Assembly: GCA_013368315.1 (NCBI GenBank)
Contig: JAACJM010000012.1
Span: forward strand, 558,001-622,000
Direction of reading: 5' to 3'
DNA length: 64,000 bases
Source: Tetrapyrgos nigripes
Lineage: Eukaryota; Basidiomycota; Agaricomycetes; Agaricales; Campanellaceae
A program made the position numbers and the translations under genes. How positions within the stretch are numbered: position 1 is the first letter of the stretch; the number at the start of each line of letters is the position of its first letter. Of the stretch, positions 1 through 12,318 are shown in pieces. Under the pieces are notes generated by a model. It saw only the letters and a program-made list of their open reading frames with translations, was not told the DNA's origin and ran no database searches.

Positions 1-154
1 GAAACTTGTTTTTACTCCATCCATTTCCGTGTCTAGTTCTCCTGATATTGCTTTCTTGCTGCATTTGTACATTAATCCCATCCTTCGTTGTATTAGTACA
101 TCGGAATGTATTTCAGCTGTGTTGTGAGTGCAATAGAAACGTGCCGAATGTCTA

Positions 155-1278
155 TCAGTCTCCCATATTCCTGGCTACTAGCTTGGAAAGTTGTCTCCTA
201 TGTTGGGCTAGTCGCTCCAATCTCTCCGCCATGTCTCGTAATCGAGAGGCATCATCAATCTCTTCTGCCGCACGCCTCTCCAATAACTCTGCAAACTCGA
301 TTTCCAGGACTCCAGGGTTACGGACTGGCAGGCGAGAATGCACAGGATCTGGAATGACGGGTCCAAGACTGCAAGGAGCGGGATGGGAGATGACGAGTCT
401 TGACGAAGATGAGTCTGAGTAAGGTGGGCTACGCAACTTGGACAAGAGGACACGTCTACGTTCATCGGGGGTCTCGCCAGCAGCCTTGATTTCGTCGGCT
501 ACACATTGAGATAAAGTGGTGATTTGGAACGACCCCGACAAGCCAAAACTGAACGCCAAATCGAAAGGCGGTTGAATTGGGACTGCATCATCTGGTTGAG
601 GAAGCCTGGGCAGAGTTGAAGAGAGCAGCGAGCTTGTGTCAAGGTCTAGCTCGTCCAGGCTATCATGAATGGAAGGCGATTCGAGGCCGTCGAAAAGCTT
701 GCGCTGAACTGGAGACTGGAAAGTGCTCCGACACGTCAATTTATCCGTCATGGGAGGCGTTGGAGGAAATGGTGGGTTGGAGTCGACAGGGCATGTAAAA
801 GCGGGTTCAAGTTTGGAGGATACAGTGGATTCAGAAAAGCTATCGTCGGGGGTAGGTAACCTGGGCGAAGGTGAACGTAAGAGACTGCGAAGAATGGTTG
901 GACTGAGTTTGGGAAAGTATTTCAATCGCAAGGGAGTCAGAAGGAACGCGTTCTTCGACTTTGGAGAGGGCGTGTCTTTCAGGAATGGCGGCGCATCATC
1001 AGCTTGGATAGTGGGGACCTGGTTGCTAGGTTCTTTGTCCAGGAGACAACGCTCTTCTGGGTACGGCGATGGAGAAGTAAACGAAGTCGGCGCGAGTAGA
1101 TCAAATGCTTGGAGTAGTGCTTCCGTATTCTTCTCTTCTCGTTCCACCGTGTCCTCAACATCCCCAACAGTTCCCGTCGATTAAAATTGACCTGAAAATC
1201 ACTGGTACCCAAAGAGCCTCTTGAATATGTGTTTGAAGCGTAGGTGTAAGCTGGACGACGTTGACCACGAGTAATCAT
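155..1278 (-). CDS. Hypothetical Ser/Pro-rich protein
   Basis: I do not recognise this gene. A short first exon (starting MITRGQRRPAYTYASN) is followed by a small intron (GTCAATTTT...GATGTTGAG), after which a frame of about 330 codons runs to the stop at 155. The protein is rich in Ser, Pro and Thr with many SP/TP dipeptides, so it is probably largely disordered and may be phosphorylated. Its last ~60 residues are charged and helix-forming (ELLERRAAEEIDDASRLRD), a possible coiled coil. There is no signal peptide or membrane segment. It lies tail-side of the CLASP gene on the same strand, about 260 bp away. The clean long frame supports a real gene; function is unknown. Confidence 0.6.
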
Positions 1279-1538
1279 TGCAGACCCTTGATAATGGCGA
1301 AGGTTTGAAGCAGAAAGGGGTCACGCGGCTGCCTTGCATTGCGCAACTCGAAAGGAAAGAATTTCGTTTCTACCATATATCTATAGCCATAAAAAAGATA
1401 CAAAGCGCATAAGAGAACGAAAGGCGTGATTATCATACAGTTGCTGTTGAGGGATCATGCGAAATGGTACAGAGGTAACATGAAATAGCATGAAATGCAA
1501 TACACAAAGCGAAGTGTTCACCACAAAAATGAAAAGAA

Positions 1539-4500
1539 CTATACGTTCCTCGGAGGCGTACTTGTCCGAGTATCCAGTCTTCGCATTTCCTTCTCCAATT
1601 TGTCGATCCCAGATGGTTTAGCTGACTGAGATGAGCCACGGGCACTGTGTTTGTCAAAAAGATAAGTGAGAAGGTTCTTTTTCTCATCTGCTAGTCCGTC
1701 CAAAAGAGCGAACAAATGTGTCTCGTCTCGGAGAACAAGCTGAGCAGCGATTATGGCAGCAGCAGCCGCCTCTCGTACAACCAGAGACTTTGAGTCATTT
1801 AGTGCCTAAATGTGAACGCATTGATGAACGAGAAAAATCCCTCAGTGAGCAAAGTACGCACAGAAATTAACGTATTCTTAATACGAGGAAGTTCCTCCTC
1901 TGCAATCTCAGCCGGCAACCGTAATATGAACTTGCCTAAAGCAAGAAGACCAAAGGCGTATGAAGAAGCTTTGACGTCATCACTCTCTGGTGTAGGTAGA
2001 GGTTCACCTTGGAAGGTTCGAAGGGCCGCGTGCATAGTAGTCAGCCCGTACAGAGGCTCTATCCGCGTCGTTAATCCGTCTCGAATAGTGTTTGTGGCTT
2101 CAAGAACCTGTTTGAAAAGTTTAAGGACGATGCACTGAAACAAAATAGATAAGTTGCTTACGCTGGTGTTGTTGCAGTACCGAATACGGAACAGAAGGCC
2201 GAACACCTCTGACTCTCGTCCTTCCAGATGAACAGCTTGGCTTTCCAGCATTTGCCACACTATCATGAGACCAAACTCGATTTTAGATTCTTCCTGTATT
2301 ATGATACACTAATCAAAATCAGACGCTCTTTGAACCAGTTAAAGTACCCACCTTCAGAGTAACAAGTCTCTTGGACAGGGCTTTGAACAGACGATCAAAG
2401 TTTTTGTTCTTTTCCCATACATCTTGTTGAAGAGAATGAAGCGAGTTGATACTCATGAACGGTGATGGACTGGCTGGGTAACCAATATCACTGAGAGGAG
2501 ACATCAAATCCGTCACTGGATTCTCCAGGCAAAGCAGAACAATCTTTTGCAGCATTTCCGCATCAACTTCATCCTGTTCTAGAGCAGTGATATACTTTTG
2601 CAAGTCAACCTCTGGTTCTCGAGAAGTATTTTCAAGAGGATTGCGTTGTGCGAGGACTAGAAGGGACCAACGTAAGCCTTGAAACGACAAAAGAGGAGGA
2701 ACAATACACATACAAGATTTACGTCTCAGCCACCACCCAGTTTCATTCTTGCGCTCTTGCAACACATCAACCAAAGTTGAAGCCCGCCCATTATACGCTG
2801 GACTATCCTTAAACATGGCAGCTTGACGCATAATGTTCGCGGCACGATTATTCACCGGCGTAACTGGAGGTGCATTACGCACAACAGGCACAGGTATAGC
2901 TTTCTTGGTCTTGGGTGTAGCATGCCCATTACCACTTGCGTTACCCAACATCAACGAAGGTGGAAACGCAGGATGGGGATCACTATCTTCAGGCTCTACC
3001 AATTCCAGCAATCGCTCAGCTGCACTCTCTGCTTGCTCAGCTCGTGCTCGTAAAGCATCTTCTACTACAGGCTGACCACCAGCTTGCGCGAGATCGGTGA
3101 CAGAGTCGGTAGATAGAGCATTGGAAACGCCTTTCATTGGTTTGAATTCTACCGATGTGGGGGATGATAATGAACGGGTCTGGGAGTTGGAAGCTGGGGG
3201 AGGGGGATATTTCTGGTATGGAGTGGAGAAGGACATCAAGTTGACAGAACCTTCCGAGTCTGAATCGCCTTCGGGGATAGGGATGGATTGAGCGAGTAGT
3301 AAGGAATCTTCTGGTCCATTGAGGAACAAGGAGGATAGACGGGCAGGGGGATGGAGGGATGCGCGATGGGCAGTGTTCCGGGGAGGAGATGCTGTCGGTG
3401 AAGGAGGAAGAGCTGTCTGTACGGCTTTCTTAATCGTAGAAGTTCGACTAGGTGAAACGTTACTATTGATTAAGGGTGAGGTCATGCGTCTGTGGAAACT
3501 GTCATTCGTCGGAGAAGGTGGAGACTCGGGGCCTCCCGACAGTTTGCGTGTATGGGATGGGGAAATGACTGGATTGCTTGTCATACGAGGCATGCCATTG
3601 TTGACAACTCGTGATCTTGTCGATGAAGGAGAGGTGGTGGATGTTCGTAATGGTGAACTGGGTCTTGGAGTGACGGGGGTACTCTTCGATGAACTTTGGC
3701 TGGGAGAAGAGGGACGTCTGACAGAAGAAGGTGCTGCATGGGCTGCAGATGTAGCCTGATGTCGCAAAGTCGGAGGAGCATTGGCTATCACCTTTGCTTT
3801 GGCTCTACTAGCAGCGATAGCAGCCGCTACACTGGTCTTCTTTGGAGGATTCGGTGTTGCAGGAACTGAGTTGACAAGACTTGGATCAGGACAAGTCTTT
3901 TCGAGTTGCTTTCGGGCAGTAGAGTCCAAAGAATCCAAAATGGCTCTCCCACGATCTTGCCAAACCCTATTAAAAACCCAAAAGCAACTCCGTGAAGCAG
4001 ACTTGACACCAGGATTCGCATCGCCAAGGCTCTTTCTCAAAACCTTTTCCATTGTTTCCACACCTCCTGACGACTCGATGGAGTGTTTTAGATGCTCTCC
4101 ATGCAATTCAAGGTAAGCCTTGAGATGACCGACAGCATAAGTCCGTGCCTGAACGTTTTTTTCCTGCAGCGTTTGCGAAAGGAGCGGGATGAATACACGA
4201 GGGGTAGCGGATGTGTGGATGATGAGGGAAGTAACGGAATCCTGGGATGCTTGAGCAGTAATCTTCTTCGTGAAGCCAGCCATTTTGAGCAGGTTGTTTA
4301 AGAGCATGTCGCAAAAAGAATCTAGGCCAGGTCCTAGAGCGAATGCCAATTCTCGATACATCCAACACGTATTGGTCGCCACTGTTGTTCGTAGACTAGC
4401 AACCTGAGAATAATTTGTGAGATTCATGCATGGGCATGAAATCAAAGTGACTTACAGTCTTCAATGACCACTGCATGAAACCATCCTTCAGGCAAGCCAT

Positions 4501-6016
4501 AAAAGCGTCTCCATACCGTTGATGTACATCTCCTTTGATCATCCCTCGTACTCGCGTGATGGCTTGATCTCGTGCAGCCCAATTATGCTCAGTCTCCTTC
4601 CCTTCAAAATGTTTTCCAAAACCCGCAAACTCCTGCTCCATATCCCTTATAGAGACAATCTAATTTCCTTAACATTAGCTCTCATCCAAAAGAGAGAGAA
4701 AGAGAGAAATTGCACGCACATAAACAGGGCTAACATCCGACGAACTCTCCGCAGTAGGCGTCGAAGGCACAGTCCCAGGTGTCGAAGCAGACCCTCCAAG
4801 CCGACTAGCCGGCCTAGTAATATTCCCCTGACTCGTAGTTCTCGACATCCCACCCGATTGCGTGCTCGAGCTTGATACTTTCCGACTTTGCAACGTCAAG
4901 CTCGGGGGAACATAGTCCTTCTTCCCAGTCCCAATTGCAGACCCAGACCCAGATCCCGGATCCCCATTCTCTGAACCTTCCCTACTGGTAGGATTACTCC
5001 CATTGTCACCTCCACCAATAAGCTTGGAAAGTACGCCTTCGACTATGGTCTTCCGAACGCCTTTTTTAGTCATTTCTTTCTTGAGATCGGCTCTTGCTGC
5101 ATCTGTCACTGCAGGACCGGAGAAAATCTCTACGACCGAGACTCTAGCACAATCACGGACGTGAGCATCGGTGTCTTCGAGACAGTCCACCAACTGAGGA
5201 AGGTAAGGCCGTATTGGGAAGGAGTGGTGTGTACGCCGTATATGGACTAGAACAAGGATACTCTACGCGACGCGTAGGGTAGCGAAAAGAAGGGAACCGA
5301 AAAGTTAAGCAAGAGAAACTCCGTGACTCGAGGACAAAACGCACCTGTTCCCGAACCTTCCAAGCTTTACTACCCAATCCAATTTCTCGCAAAAACCGCT
5401 CATACATAGCTAGAGGAGTTTCTGGACCTTTAGATGCTTTTGAGCTTGTGGAGAGTGTGCTACTGACACCCGAAGAACGAAAGGCGAAACTTCCGAGAAG
5501 GACAAGGGTTTCGCGTGCCTTTACTTGGGCTCTTTCTTTATCACCCAATCTCTCGAATAGACCACCAGTGGGAAGAAAAGCGTTCAGAGCTTGGCGTAAG
5601 GTATGTATATCCACCATTGGTGAAGGTGAGGAGGACGAGCCGGATGAATGCACAGAGGAATGTGAAAGGAGATGCAGAGGACGTGTAATGATGAGAGGAA
5701 GGAGGGTGGGCAAGGCAGTCAGAGTTGCAGTCGTCAAGTGTTGGTTAGAAGTTCGTAGACATGATTTAAGAACGTTGATGAGTGCGTCAGAGTCATTGAT
5801 CTGTTGGTTGGTGAGGACAGTTGCAATACTACAGGTGGGTTGAGACCAACCTCGAGTCCGTTTTCAGCCTCTGCCTGGAGTTTGTGCAAGGCATCAATTT
5901 TGACGTCGACATCTGCAGGGGTGGTAAGAAGGTGTTCCAAGATAGATTTGAAGAAGAGCTGCACCGTTGCTTTTGCATTGATTGAGCAATGCTTCGAGTT
6001 TAGAGTCGTCAGACAT
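1539..6016 (-). CDS. CLASP/Stu1-family microtubule-associated protein
   Basis: CLIP-associating protein of the CLASP/Stu1 family, which binds microtubule plus ends and kinetochore or spindle microtubules and promotes rescue. The start is MSDDSKLEALLNQCKSND, with the first intron at 5913-5964. A second intron of about 54 bp restores the TOG-like HEAT repeat (KSCLRTSNQHLTTATLTALP). Later exons carry the CLASP N-terminal domain, for example YGDAFMACLKDGFMQWSLK and LIIHTSATPRVFIPLLSQTL. The middle of the protein is a long Ser/Pro/Thr linker, and the C-terminus is helical, ending RRLDTRTSTPPRNV. At least seven introns are needed. The family assignment is firm; some internal joins, notably near 5190-5350 and 2140-2320, are inferred. 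Confidence 0.88.
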
Positions 6017-6122
6017 TTTGAGAAACGCTCAAGGCGTCCTAACGTGAAAGAAAGAGTCAAGTAAGGTTGAGTAGAGCTTGAATAATATTTCTGCGGATTA
6101 TAAACACATGTACACATCTATA

Positions 6123-7134
6123 TTAAAATATCCTCAACCTCTTCGCCAAAAAGTATCCTACCCCTGCAGACATCCCTGCAACGTGTCCTGCTGTATCTGT
6201 ATGTCCTCCTGTATCAGTCAATGTTGAATAGGTATCATACGCAAATAAGCCTGTTACTGCAAGCCACGCAGGCACTGGGATGATTCCGTAGATCATAAAT
6301 GACATTGTTGGAGCAACGCAGGCAAGGAAGGACACGGTGGAGTAGATGGCAGCTGCCGAGTTTCTCTTGAGATTTGACACGGAGGAAAGGCAGAGTGACT
6401 CACAACTGGCACCCAGACAGTTCTTGTCCTGGTTCATGACTTTGTTGTTCCAAAGCATACTTACGATGTTAGCAAAGATACCACCTGGAATGAGGCGTTG
6501 AGTCGACAGTTGAGATACATTGGAGAGCGACATACTTCCAAGATACAGGCCTAGGAAACGTCGAGATCCAAGCATGCCGATGACAGGTCTGCCCAAGAAG
6601 TAAAAGGTGAATAAATTGAAAAAGATATGCGCTCCTGATGCATGGGAGAAGGCAGAGGTGAGGAGTGTCCATCTAGAGGGAGGTATGAGTTGCCATAAGG
6701 CAGAAATGTCGAGTATACCTACACACGCCCTTCTTTCACATTATACCAACTCGAGGTGAAATTCTCATACATCCAGCGAAGTGGTTTCGCGTCTCCTTCT
6801 TGTTTCTGCACCGAATATGAGGAAGCATCAGAGGTAGATAGATGCGACTCACTGCTTTTTGTTGTGCCACGAACCATGTAGTGAAGACAAGACCATTAAC
6901 GCCTATGATTCCCCAGAAGATATAGTTTTCAGGGATACTGTCCAGGAAACTCGGTTTCTGTTTTCCATAGACAGAAGAACGATAGTTCGTCGGCCTTGCT
7001 CTCCCAGAGGATTGGCGGATGTAGAGCCGTAAAGAAGACAAGGGGGTATTGTGATTACGAATACAAGAAGAAGTGAAAAAGGAAGTCGAGCTGGATAGAC
7101 CAAATGGACGCGACGAGCGAAGCAAAGATGCCAT
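6123..7134 (-). CDS. PCP1: Mitochondrial rhomboid protease (Pcp1/PARL type)
   Basis: Intramembrane serine protease of the mitochondrial inner membrane; the yeast homologue Pcp1 processes Mgm1 and Ccp1. The N-terminus is a basic, Ser/Arg-rich presequence ([20 protein letters not shown]). It is followed by a membrane segment ([20 protein letters not shown]), a His-containing loop ([21 protein letters not shown]) and further hydrophobic segments. Splicing from the GTGAGT donor to CTCGGCAG joins GGT GCC AGT T to CT GCC ATC, giving the GASSAIYS active-site Ser motif. The catalytic His lies in DTAGHVAG near the C-terminus. Three or four short introns are needed. Its start codon is only 36 bp from that of the divergent TRAPP gene. 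Confidence 0.88.
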
Positions 7135-7170
7135 GAAATTTGGTGGTGTTTACAAGCGACGCGTCTCGAC
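7135..7170. promoter_or_regulatory. 36-bp divergent spacer between rhomboid and TRAPP genes
   Basis: The two start codons face away from each other with only 36 bp between them. The spacer contains an ACGCGT hexamer at 7159-7164, which matches the MluI cell-cycle box core; one hexamer is weak evidence. Each 5' UTR probably begins within, or beyond, the other gene. Confidence 0.55.
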
Positions 7171-7755
7171 ATGTCCCATCATCTATTCATACTATCGCCC
7201 TCGGACACGCCAATATACAGTCTGACATACTCGTCTACAAAGCCTGCAGGGACAATCTCCTCACCGCTGTCTTCAAATCTGCCTACATGGTCGACATCTG
7301 CATTTGCAGGGACGCTCACAGCGCTGTCTGGGGCGTCTAGTCAGACGCAACACACGAGCGGGGGTGGAGTGAGGATTGGAGGCGGACAGGACCGCCATGT
7401 GATCCAGATGATAGCAAACGCAAGCTTGGATGCGGTTGAGGATGTGATGCGGAAAGAGAACACGATGTATCTGAAGAGCGTCGACAAGTTTAACGAATGG
7501 ACGGTGTCTGCGTTCATCACACCCGGAAGTAAGAACGAGGACATGGTGCTGAGGATGGTATTGACTATTTTCTAGACAGCAAGTTTATTCTGCTACACGA
7601 AGGGAAGAACGACGAGGGAATCCGGGGGTTCTTTATGGAGGTCTGGGAGCTGTATGTGAAGACGATGATGAACCCGTTCTACTCTGCGCAGCGGACGGTC
7701 CGGAGCAATGTGTTTGACGGACGGGTGCGGGCCGCGGCGAAAAAGTACCTGTAGT
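7171..7755 (+). CDS. TRS20: TRAPP complex subunit, sedlin family (Trs20/TRAPPC2)
   Basis: Small core subunit of the TRAPP tethering complexes, which act as Rab/Ypt1 exchange factors in ER-Golgi traffic. The first exon reads [16 protein letters not shown] and includes [13 protein letters not shown]. One intron at 7529-7575 (GTAAGAACG...TTTTCTAG) joins TPG to [20 protein letters not shown]. The second exon ends [20 protein letters not shown]...KKYL. The order KFILLHE, the [10 protein letters not shown] helix and MNPFY matches sedlin closely. Length is about 178 residues, slightly longer than human TRAPPC2, with a Ser/Gly-rich loop near residues 45-75. Confidence is high because the joined frame reproduces the family motif exactly. 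Confidence 0.9.
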
Positions 7756-7941
7756 CACATGAGCGTGGGAGGTAGATTAGACGTATCGTGTCGGGGGTGG
7801 TTACCCAGACATCATCCAACGACGTTTGGAGGACTCGGAGTTTTGTGTTTCTTTTCTGTCGAATAAATCTTTTCCTTTCCTTCTCTTCAACTCCAGGCTC
7901 TTCTCGTCTTCATTTTCTTTTCTCCTCTAATCCTATTCTCC

Positions 7942-9373
7942 ATGTCTACCGCTCCAAACTCCAACTCCAGGGCCTCTCTTTTGTCTGGTCTCCGCACAGG
8001 CGGCGTCCGCTCTACTTCTGCATCTATCCCTCATACCGCTGCTCCAGGCGCCACTTTCAATCTTCCCCGTATCAATTCCTCTCATTCCCACCCCATCTTC
8101 CCAGAAGAGGATGACGACCAGCTCGCAGAAATCCCTTCCAACTTCCATTCTAATTACCGCAACCATCCCATGACCGCTGCCGTCGATGGTCCCGGCAATC
8201 GCTTTTCCCAGCAGCAGCGTGGCATGAACCCCAACAGCACCCCGTTCACTCCCTCTTTCGTCCAGCCCAACAACGCTCAAGCCTTGCAAATGCAGATGAT
8301 GCAGTTGGAGATCTTGCGAATCCAGGTGTGTATACCACTCATTCTCTCACTCTCAGACTCCTCATCTTTCTCTACAGGCTATTCAGGCACAGCAGTACCA
8401 AGCAGAGCTCCTCGCTCAAGCTCAGCGCCAGGCCCAGGCCCAGAACAATCGGCGCACCGCTTTCAATCCTCCCGCTACAGCCGGTCCTCTTTCCACCAGC
8501 TTTGATATCCGCTCGGCTACTCTTAGTGCCCAAATGCGTCGTGCTAATCAGGCCGATCAGTTTCAATCTCAGTTGGGTGTGGGGGTTGATGACCAGGTTC
8601 CCATGACCGCCGCTCTAGGTGGCAAATTTGGTAGCCGCTCCGTCAGTGCAAGCGTCCCTGGCAGGTACCCTCAGGACGATTCCGATACCGTGCCTCCTAC
8701 TCCCGGTGGGACCACTGTCATCAGCGGTGGTATCGCTCTCGGTAACACCAACTCCAACGTCAATGGAAACACCGTTCCCTCCAAGTCTGACTCTGTCAGC
8801 AGCTGGAGACGTGGTGGGAAAGGCAACTCTGTCTTGGCCAATCGCTCAGTTACCTCTCCCAGTGTCAAGATCACCCCACCTGATGCTTTGGCTGCAAAGA
8901 CACGACCTCAGCCCCTTCGGTTTTCCGCGGTTGTCTCTCAGCCTCTGCCTACTGTGACCATTGACACCTCCGATGGCAACGACGACGATACGTCTTCCAC
9001 CAGTTCCTCCAAATCTGGTGCCTCTCATTCATCGCCTACCACCCCTCGCTCTTCCTCTTCTAACGAGATCCCTCTCTCGCCGCGCGAAGAGGCTTCCAAG
9101 AAGCTCTACGAAGGCCTCGGCATTGGTAGGCCAGCATCTGGTGTTGCTGACATCAACGGCGTTGAGGTCGCACAAGACTTCTCCCTACCAGCTTCGGTCG
9201 TGGTTCCCCACAGGATGGTGAGCCAACCGACCAGGCAGCCCCGCGGGCCGCCTTCAGGAGCTGATGAATTGGGCCCGAAGAATTTTGCGACGAGAATCAG
9301 GAGACAGGCCATTGGCGGTTTGGGAATGCTTATGGGTGCTAGGGAAAGGAGAGAGCTCGTGGAAGCTTTCTGA
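7942..9373 (+). CDS. Ser/Thr-rich disordered protein with Gln-rich helix, unknown function
   Basis: Two exons with one 52-bp intron at 8326-8377 give a protein of about 459 residues. I do not recognise a named family. The N-terminal third is Ser/Pro/Asn-rich. Across the splice site runs a Gln/Met/Ala-rich amphipathic stretch (QALQMQMMQLEILRIQ then AIQAQQYQAELLAQAQ) that is probably helical or coiled coil. The remainder is Ser/Thr/Pro-rich, with an acidic-Ser tract (DGNDDDTSSTSSSKS), and it ends in a basic patch followed by GGLGMLMGARERRELVEAF. There is no signal peptide or membrane segment. The third-codon-position pyrimidine bias typical of well-expressed fungal genes is visible. A cytosolic or nuclear regulatory protein is a guess only. 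Confidence 0.72.
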
Positions 9374-10395
9374 ATGACATATAGGAATCCGAAAAGCGCG
9401 CAAACTCTCAATGCTCTACATGTGCGCGAAATTTGAGGAAGAGCGCTGTTCAGTGATTTCGACTATTACTATTTTACCTCATTCCACCCCCGATTTCCTG
9501 TCGGTTGCGGTTTAATCATGAACATGATGCAGATCTTTCTATCTATTGTGTGCGATAGTCTATTGGAGGAGGAAGGGAGCGAGGAGGAGGATGACGAGGA
9601 AGACAAAGTTTCACGATATTGCGTATGCAAAACACCACAAAGACATTTCAATAACTCGCATTTCTCCTTCACCGAAATAAACCACATTCTTTCAAACTAT
9701 TCTTTGCTGCCCATTTTTTTTTCTTTTGTTTTTTTGGTCCACTTGCTCGACGCCACATTTACGGAAACCAGAGGATACACAGCAGCCAGGCGACGCTGGA
9801 TTCCTGGTTCGTTCTTTACTGGCGTCCATCCAATCAATCCCTGGCTGGTAATCGATTAACTGTCGCTGTGTACCAGGGAAATTACGAAAAACCTTTCGAC
9901 GTGGACTGTCAACTTCAAGTTTGCTACTTACCTCGGGCTTGACTGGTATACATACATCCACATCCACATACATTCGTTGACCCTTTCCTCGCTTTAATGT
10001 CATTTCCGTATTTATCTCTTTTCTCGTCTTTGAAACTTTGTTCACTTACAGTTTCACGGTTCGGGCGACTTTTTGCTGATATCGTTAAGCTTTTCATTTA
10101 CAAACCGTTGTTGTATTTGTAGGTTGACGGTGTCGACGAATATAAAACATAACTTATTTGTATAATCTGTCGAGTACACGAATGCTTTTCAAGCGAATAG
10201 GACAAAGACCAACGTCAAGCTCTGACCGAAGTATTTGAGAGTTAAAAGCAGATGGGATGAACCGGCATTATATTAGGGACCCAAAACCAACTAGAGACAG
10301 CTTGATCAATGAACGATACATACAACTTGAAACCGATCAAGTAGATAGCAATAGAGCAAACACAACGATGAACTTGAATACAGATATAAAATTTT
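9374..10395. other. Intergenic region without recognised gene
   Basis: About 1 kb between the convergent Ser-rich gene and Arp4. It is relatively AT-rich, with T-runs near 9715-9735. The longest open frames (for example 9518-9859) show no family motif, no coding-like codon use and no plausible splice partners. It probably holds the two 3' UTRs and terminators. Confidence 0.6.
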
Positions 10396-12226
10396 TCATT
10401 TACAACGTTGTCCCACAATTGCAGGTCCATGTTCCTGCAGAACAGACAGATCAGACAGATTCTTTCAGATCAACCCGGCGACTAAGGAAAAAAGCACAAC
10501 CCACCTGCCATTCTTCCTTACTGATCCATAATTGATGGAATGTCCCAAGGCTGGCTAGGATACTACCACCAAGCCATCCACCATATCGGCGTTCGATGGG
10601 ATTGCCCGGGGCGTGAATTTTTACCTAGCCAAAAGTAAGACGGTGTTAAGCTTGGGCCGCATACCGAGGAAATAGAGGAATAAAGACTTACGTGAGGGAA
10701 TCCTCGAGACATTTCGTTAGCAAGACGATCTGCAAATCCTGCATACAAACTACCTCCGCCGGTAAGAACGACATTGCCCATCAGAACTTGCCGCAGTTCG
10801 GGTTCGCAAGCGCGTAGTGACTCCCCGATCAACGCAGGTATAGTCTTGGGAAGATTTTGGTTGGTATTCTGTGTATATATATAATCTTTGAGTTAAGACT
10901 GGCAAAATGGTAAGAAGAAGCACACATACGACTAGGTGAGGAGGATGCCAGAAGAAGTATTCCCCAACAGCAAAGCGTTCGCCTCCAAACCAGGTGTTGT
11001 AACCTGAAGGGAACTCGTACTGCTTAGGTGATCGTGATGCAGCCACTCTGGAAAAACGACGACAACGACATGAGCGTGAAGATGTAAGAGAGAAATGTAG
11101 ATGACAGACTGGTCATTCCATCCTTGATCCAGAACCCCCGCCACATTCTGTACCCATTCTTCCACCTCTCTGTCCTCGGCCCAGGTTCGCCAAGTTTGTG
11201 TCGTCCCTGCCAGACGATCTTCTCGTAATGTGTACTGCGGTGGCGCGTTGGGTTCGACGGGCTAGTGTCAAATATGTGATGTGTGAGTGTAAGCCATCCA
11301 TCCGTCAAGGCGTCAAATATATCGTACCAGCTTGTTCGCGATGAGTTGGTGAGGAGACAGATCGATAGCTTGCCGCGTTTGAGACGTAGTGGTTAGGAGA
11401 TGACGTGCATGGGCATAAACCAATTTTGGGAGAGGGGAGTACGCGAGACCTAGGAATTATGCATGACGTTTATGCTCTTCAAGGGTTGCTCTGGTAAAGG
11501 AACGTACCTTTTCGTAAAACGAAACCGTCAACAACGGGTATGACGCTAGTCATTGTTTGACCAACGTCAATCACCAAAGCAGAGCCCTTGCCTGCAGCGA
11601 ATCTGATACTCGAGTCAACAGACGTGAAAGAAAATCGTCGTCTATACGCACGTATTCAGAACACCTGTATTAGCAATGTAAAAAGCCGGGACCTGAAATT
11701 CTTCAAACATGATTTCAGCCATCCTCTCCCTGTTTGCAGGAGTGTTCCAAGCAGGTTCAGTGACAAGGACTGGATGTTCTGAAGGGGTGCATCGCATGGC
11801 GTCTTCAAATGCGTGCCTCACCAGTCGAGAAGTGACATTAAAATCTTGTACTTTAAAGACGTTGAGTTGCCGGTTGTGGTTTTCAAAAAATAAACATACT
11901 AAGCCCTTCCGCCATGGGGTTGGTAATTTCCATATTCGCTCTCCATAAAGACGGTCCCGAATGACCCAAATAGAGTTGTGCCTTTTGACGTTGTTCTGCA
12001 CCCTGGTTGTCCAAAGCTTCACCCATTTGGACATCCGCATCAGGAGAAGGAGCTATGTATCCGTATGAAGTTGGAATAATTGCTTTTGGGGTATCGTCGC
12101 CTGCATAGCCAGCGCGTACGGAAGAAGTGCCAATGTCCAAGACGAGAGCAGAGACCTCATCTAAAAGACATTAGTATAGTTGTGAAGAAAAGTGTACAGC
12201 TACTGACCTCCTCCATAGTTGACCAT
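10396..12226 (-). CDS. ARP4: Actin-related protein 4 (Arp4/ACTL6 family)
   Basis: Nuclear actin-related protein, shared by INO80, SWR1-type and NuA4 chromatin complexes in fungi. A 19-nt first coding exon (MVNYGG) splices to [20 protein letters not shown], the actin phosphate-1 loop. Later exons carry [20 protein letters not shown] and the nucleotide-binding [19 protein letters not shown]. The C-terminus needs a small last exon: KEEWQ splices from GTGGGT to TTCCTGCAG and continues [12 protein letters not shown], the classic Arp4 ending. There are about nine introns, several only ~50 bp. It is divergently paired with Erb1, 92 bp between start codons. Confidence 0.9.
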
Positions 12227-12318
12227 CTTTACTGCTTGTCGCGGTCAACGTTTTCGTGTTATTTGTTCTTTGTTTGTCTCGACTTTTTCTCCTTTGATTT
12301 TCTTGGTCTCTTTTCTCA
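12227..12318. promoter_or_regulatory. 92-bp divergent promoter, Arp4/Erb1
   Basis: Head-to-head start codons are 92 bp apart. The spacer is T-rich on the plus strand, with CTTTGTTTG and TTTTCTCCTTTG pyrimidine tracts leading into the Erb1 start, a common feature of fungal core promoters. No clear TATA box is seen. Confidence 0.5.

Noticed and set aside
9518..9859. 113-codon plus-strand frame with an acidic run
   Set aside because: The acidic run comes from a simple GAG/GAA repeat. The rest is low-complexity, T-rich DNA without coding bias.
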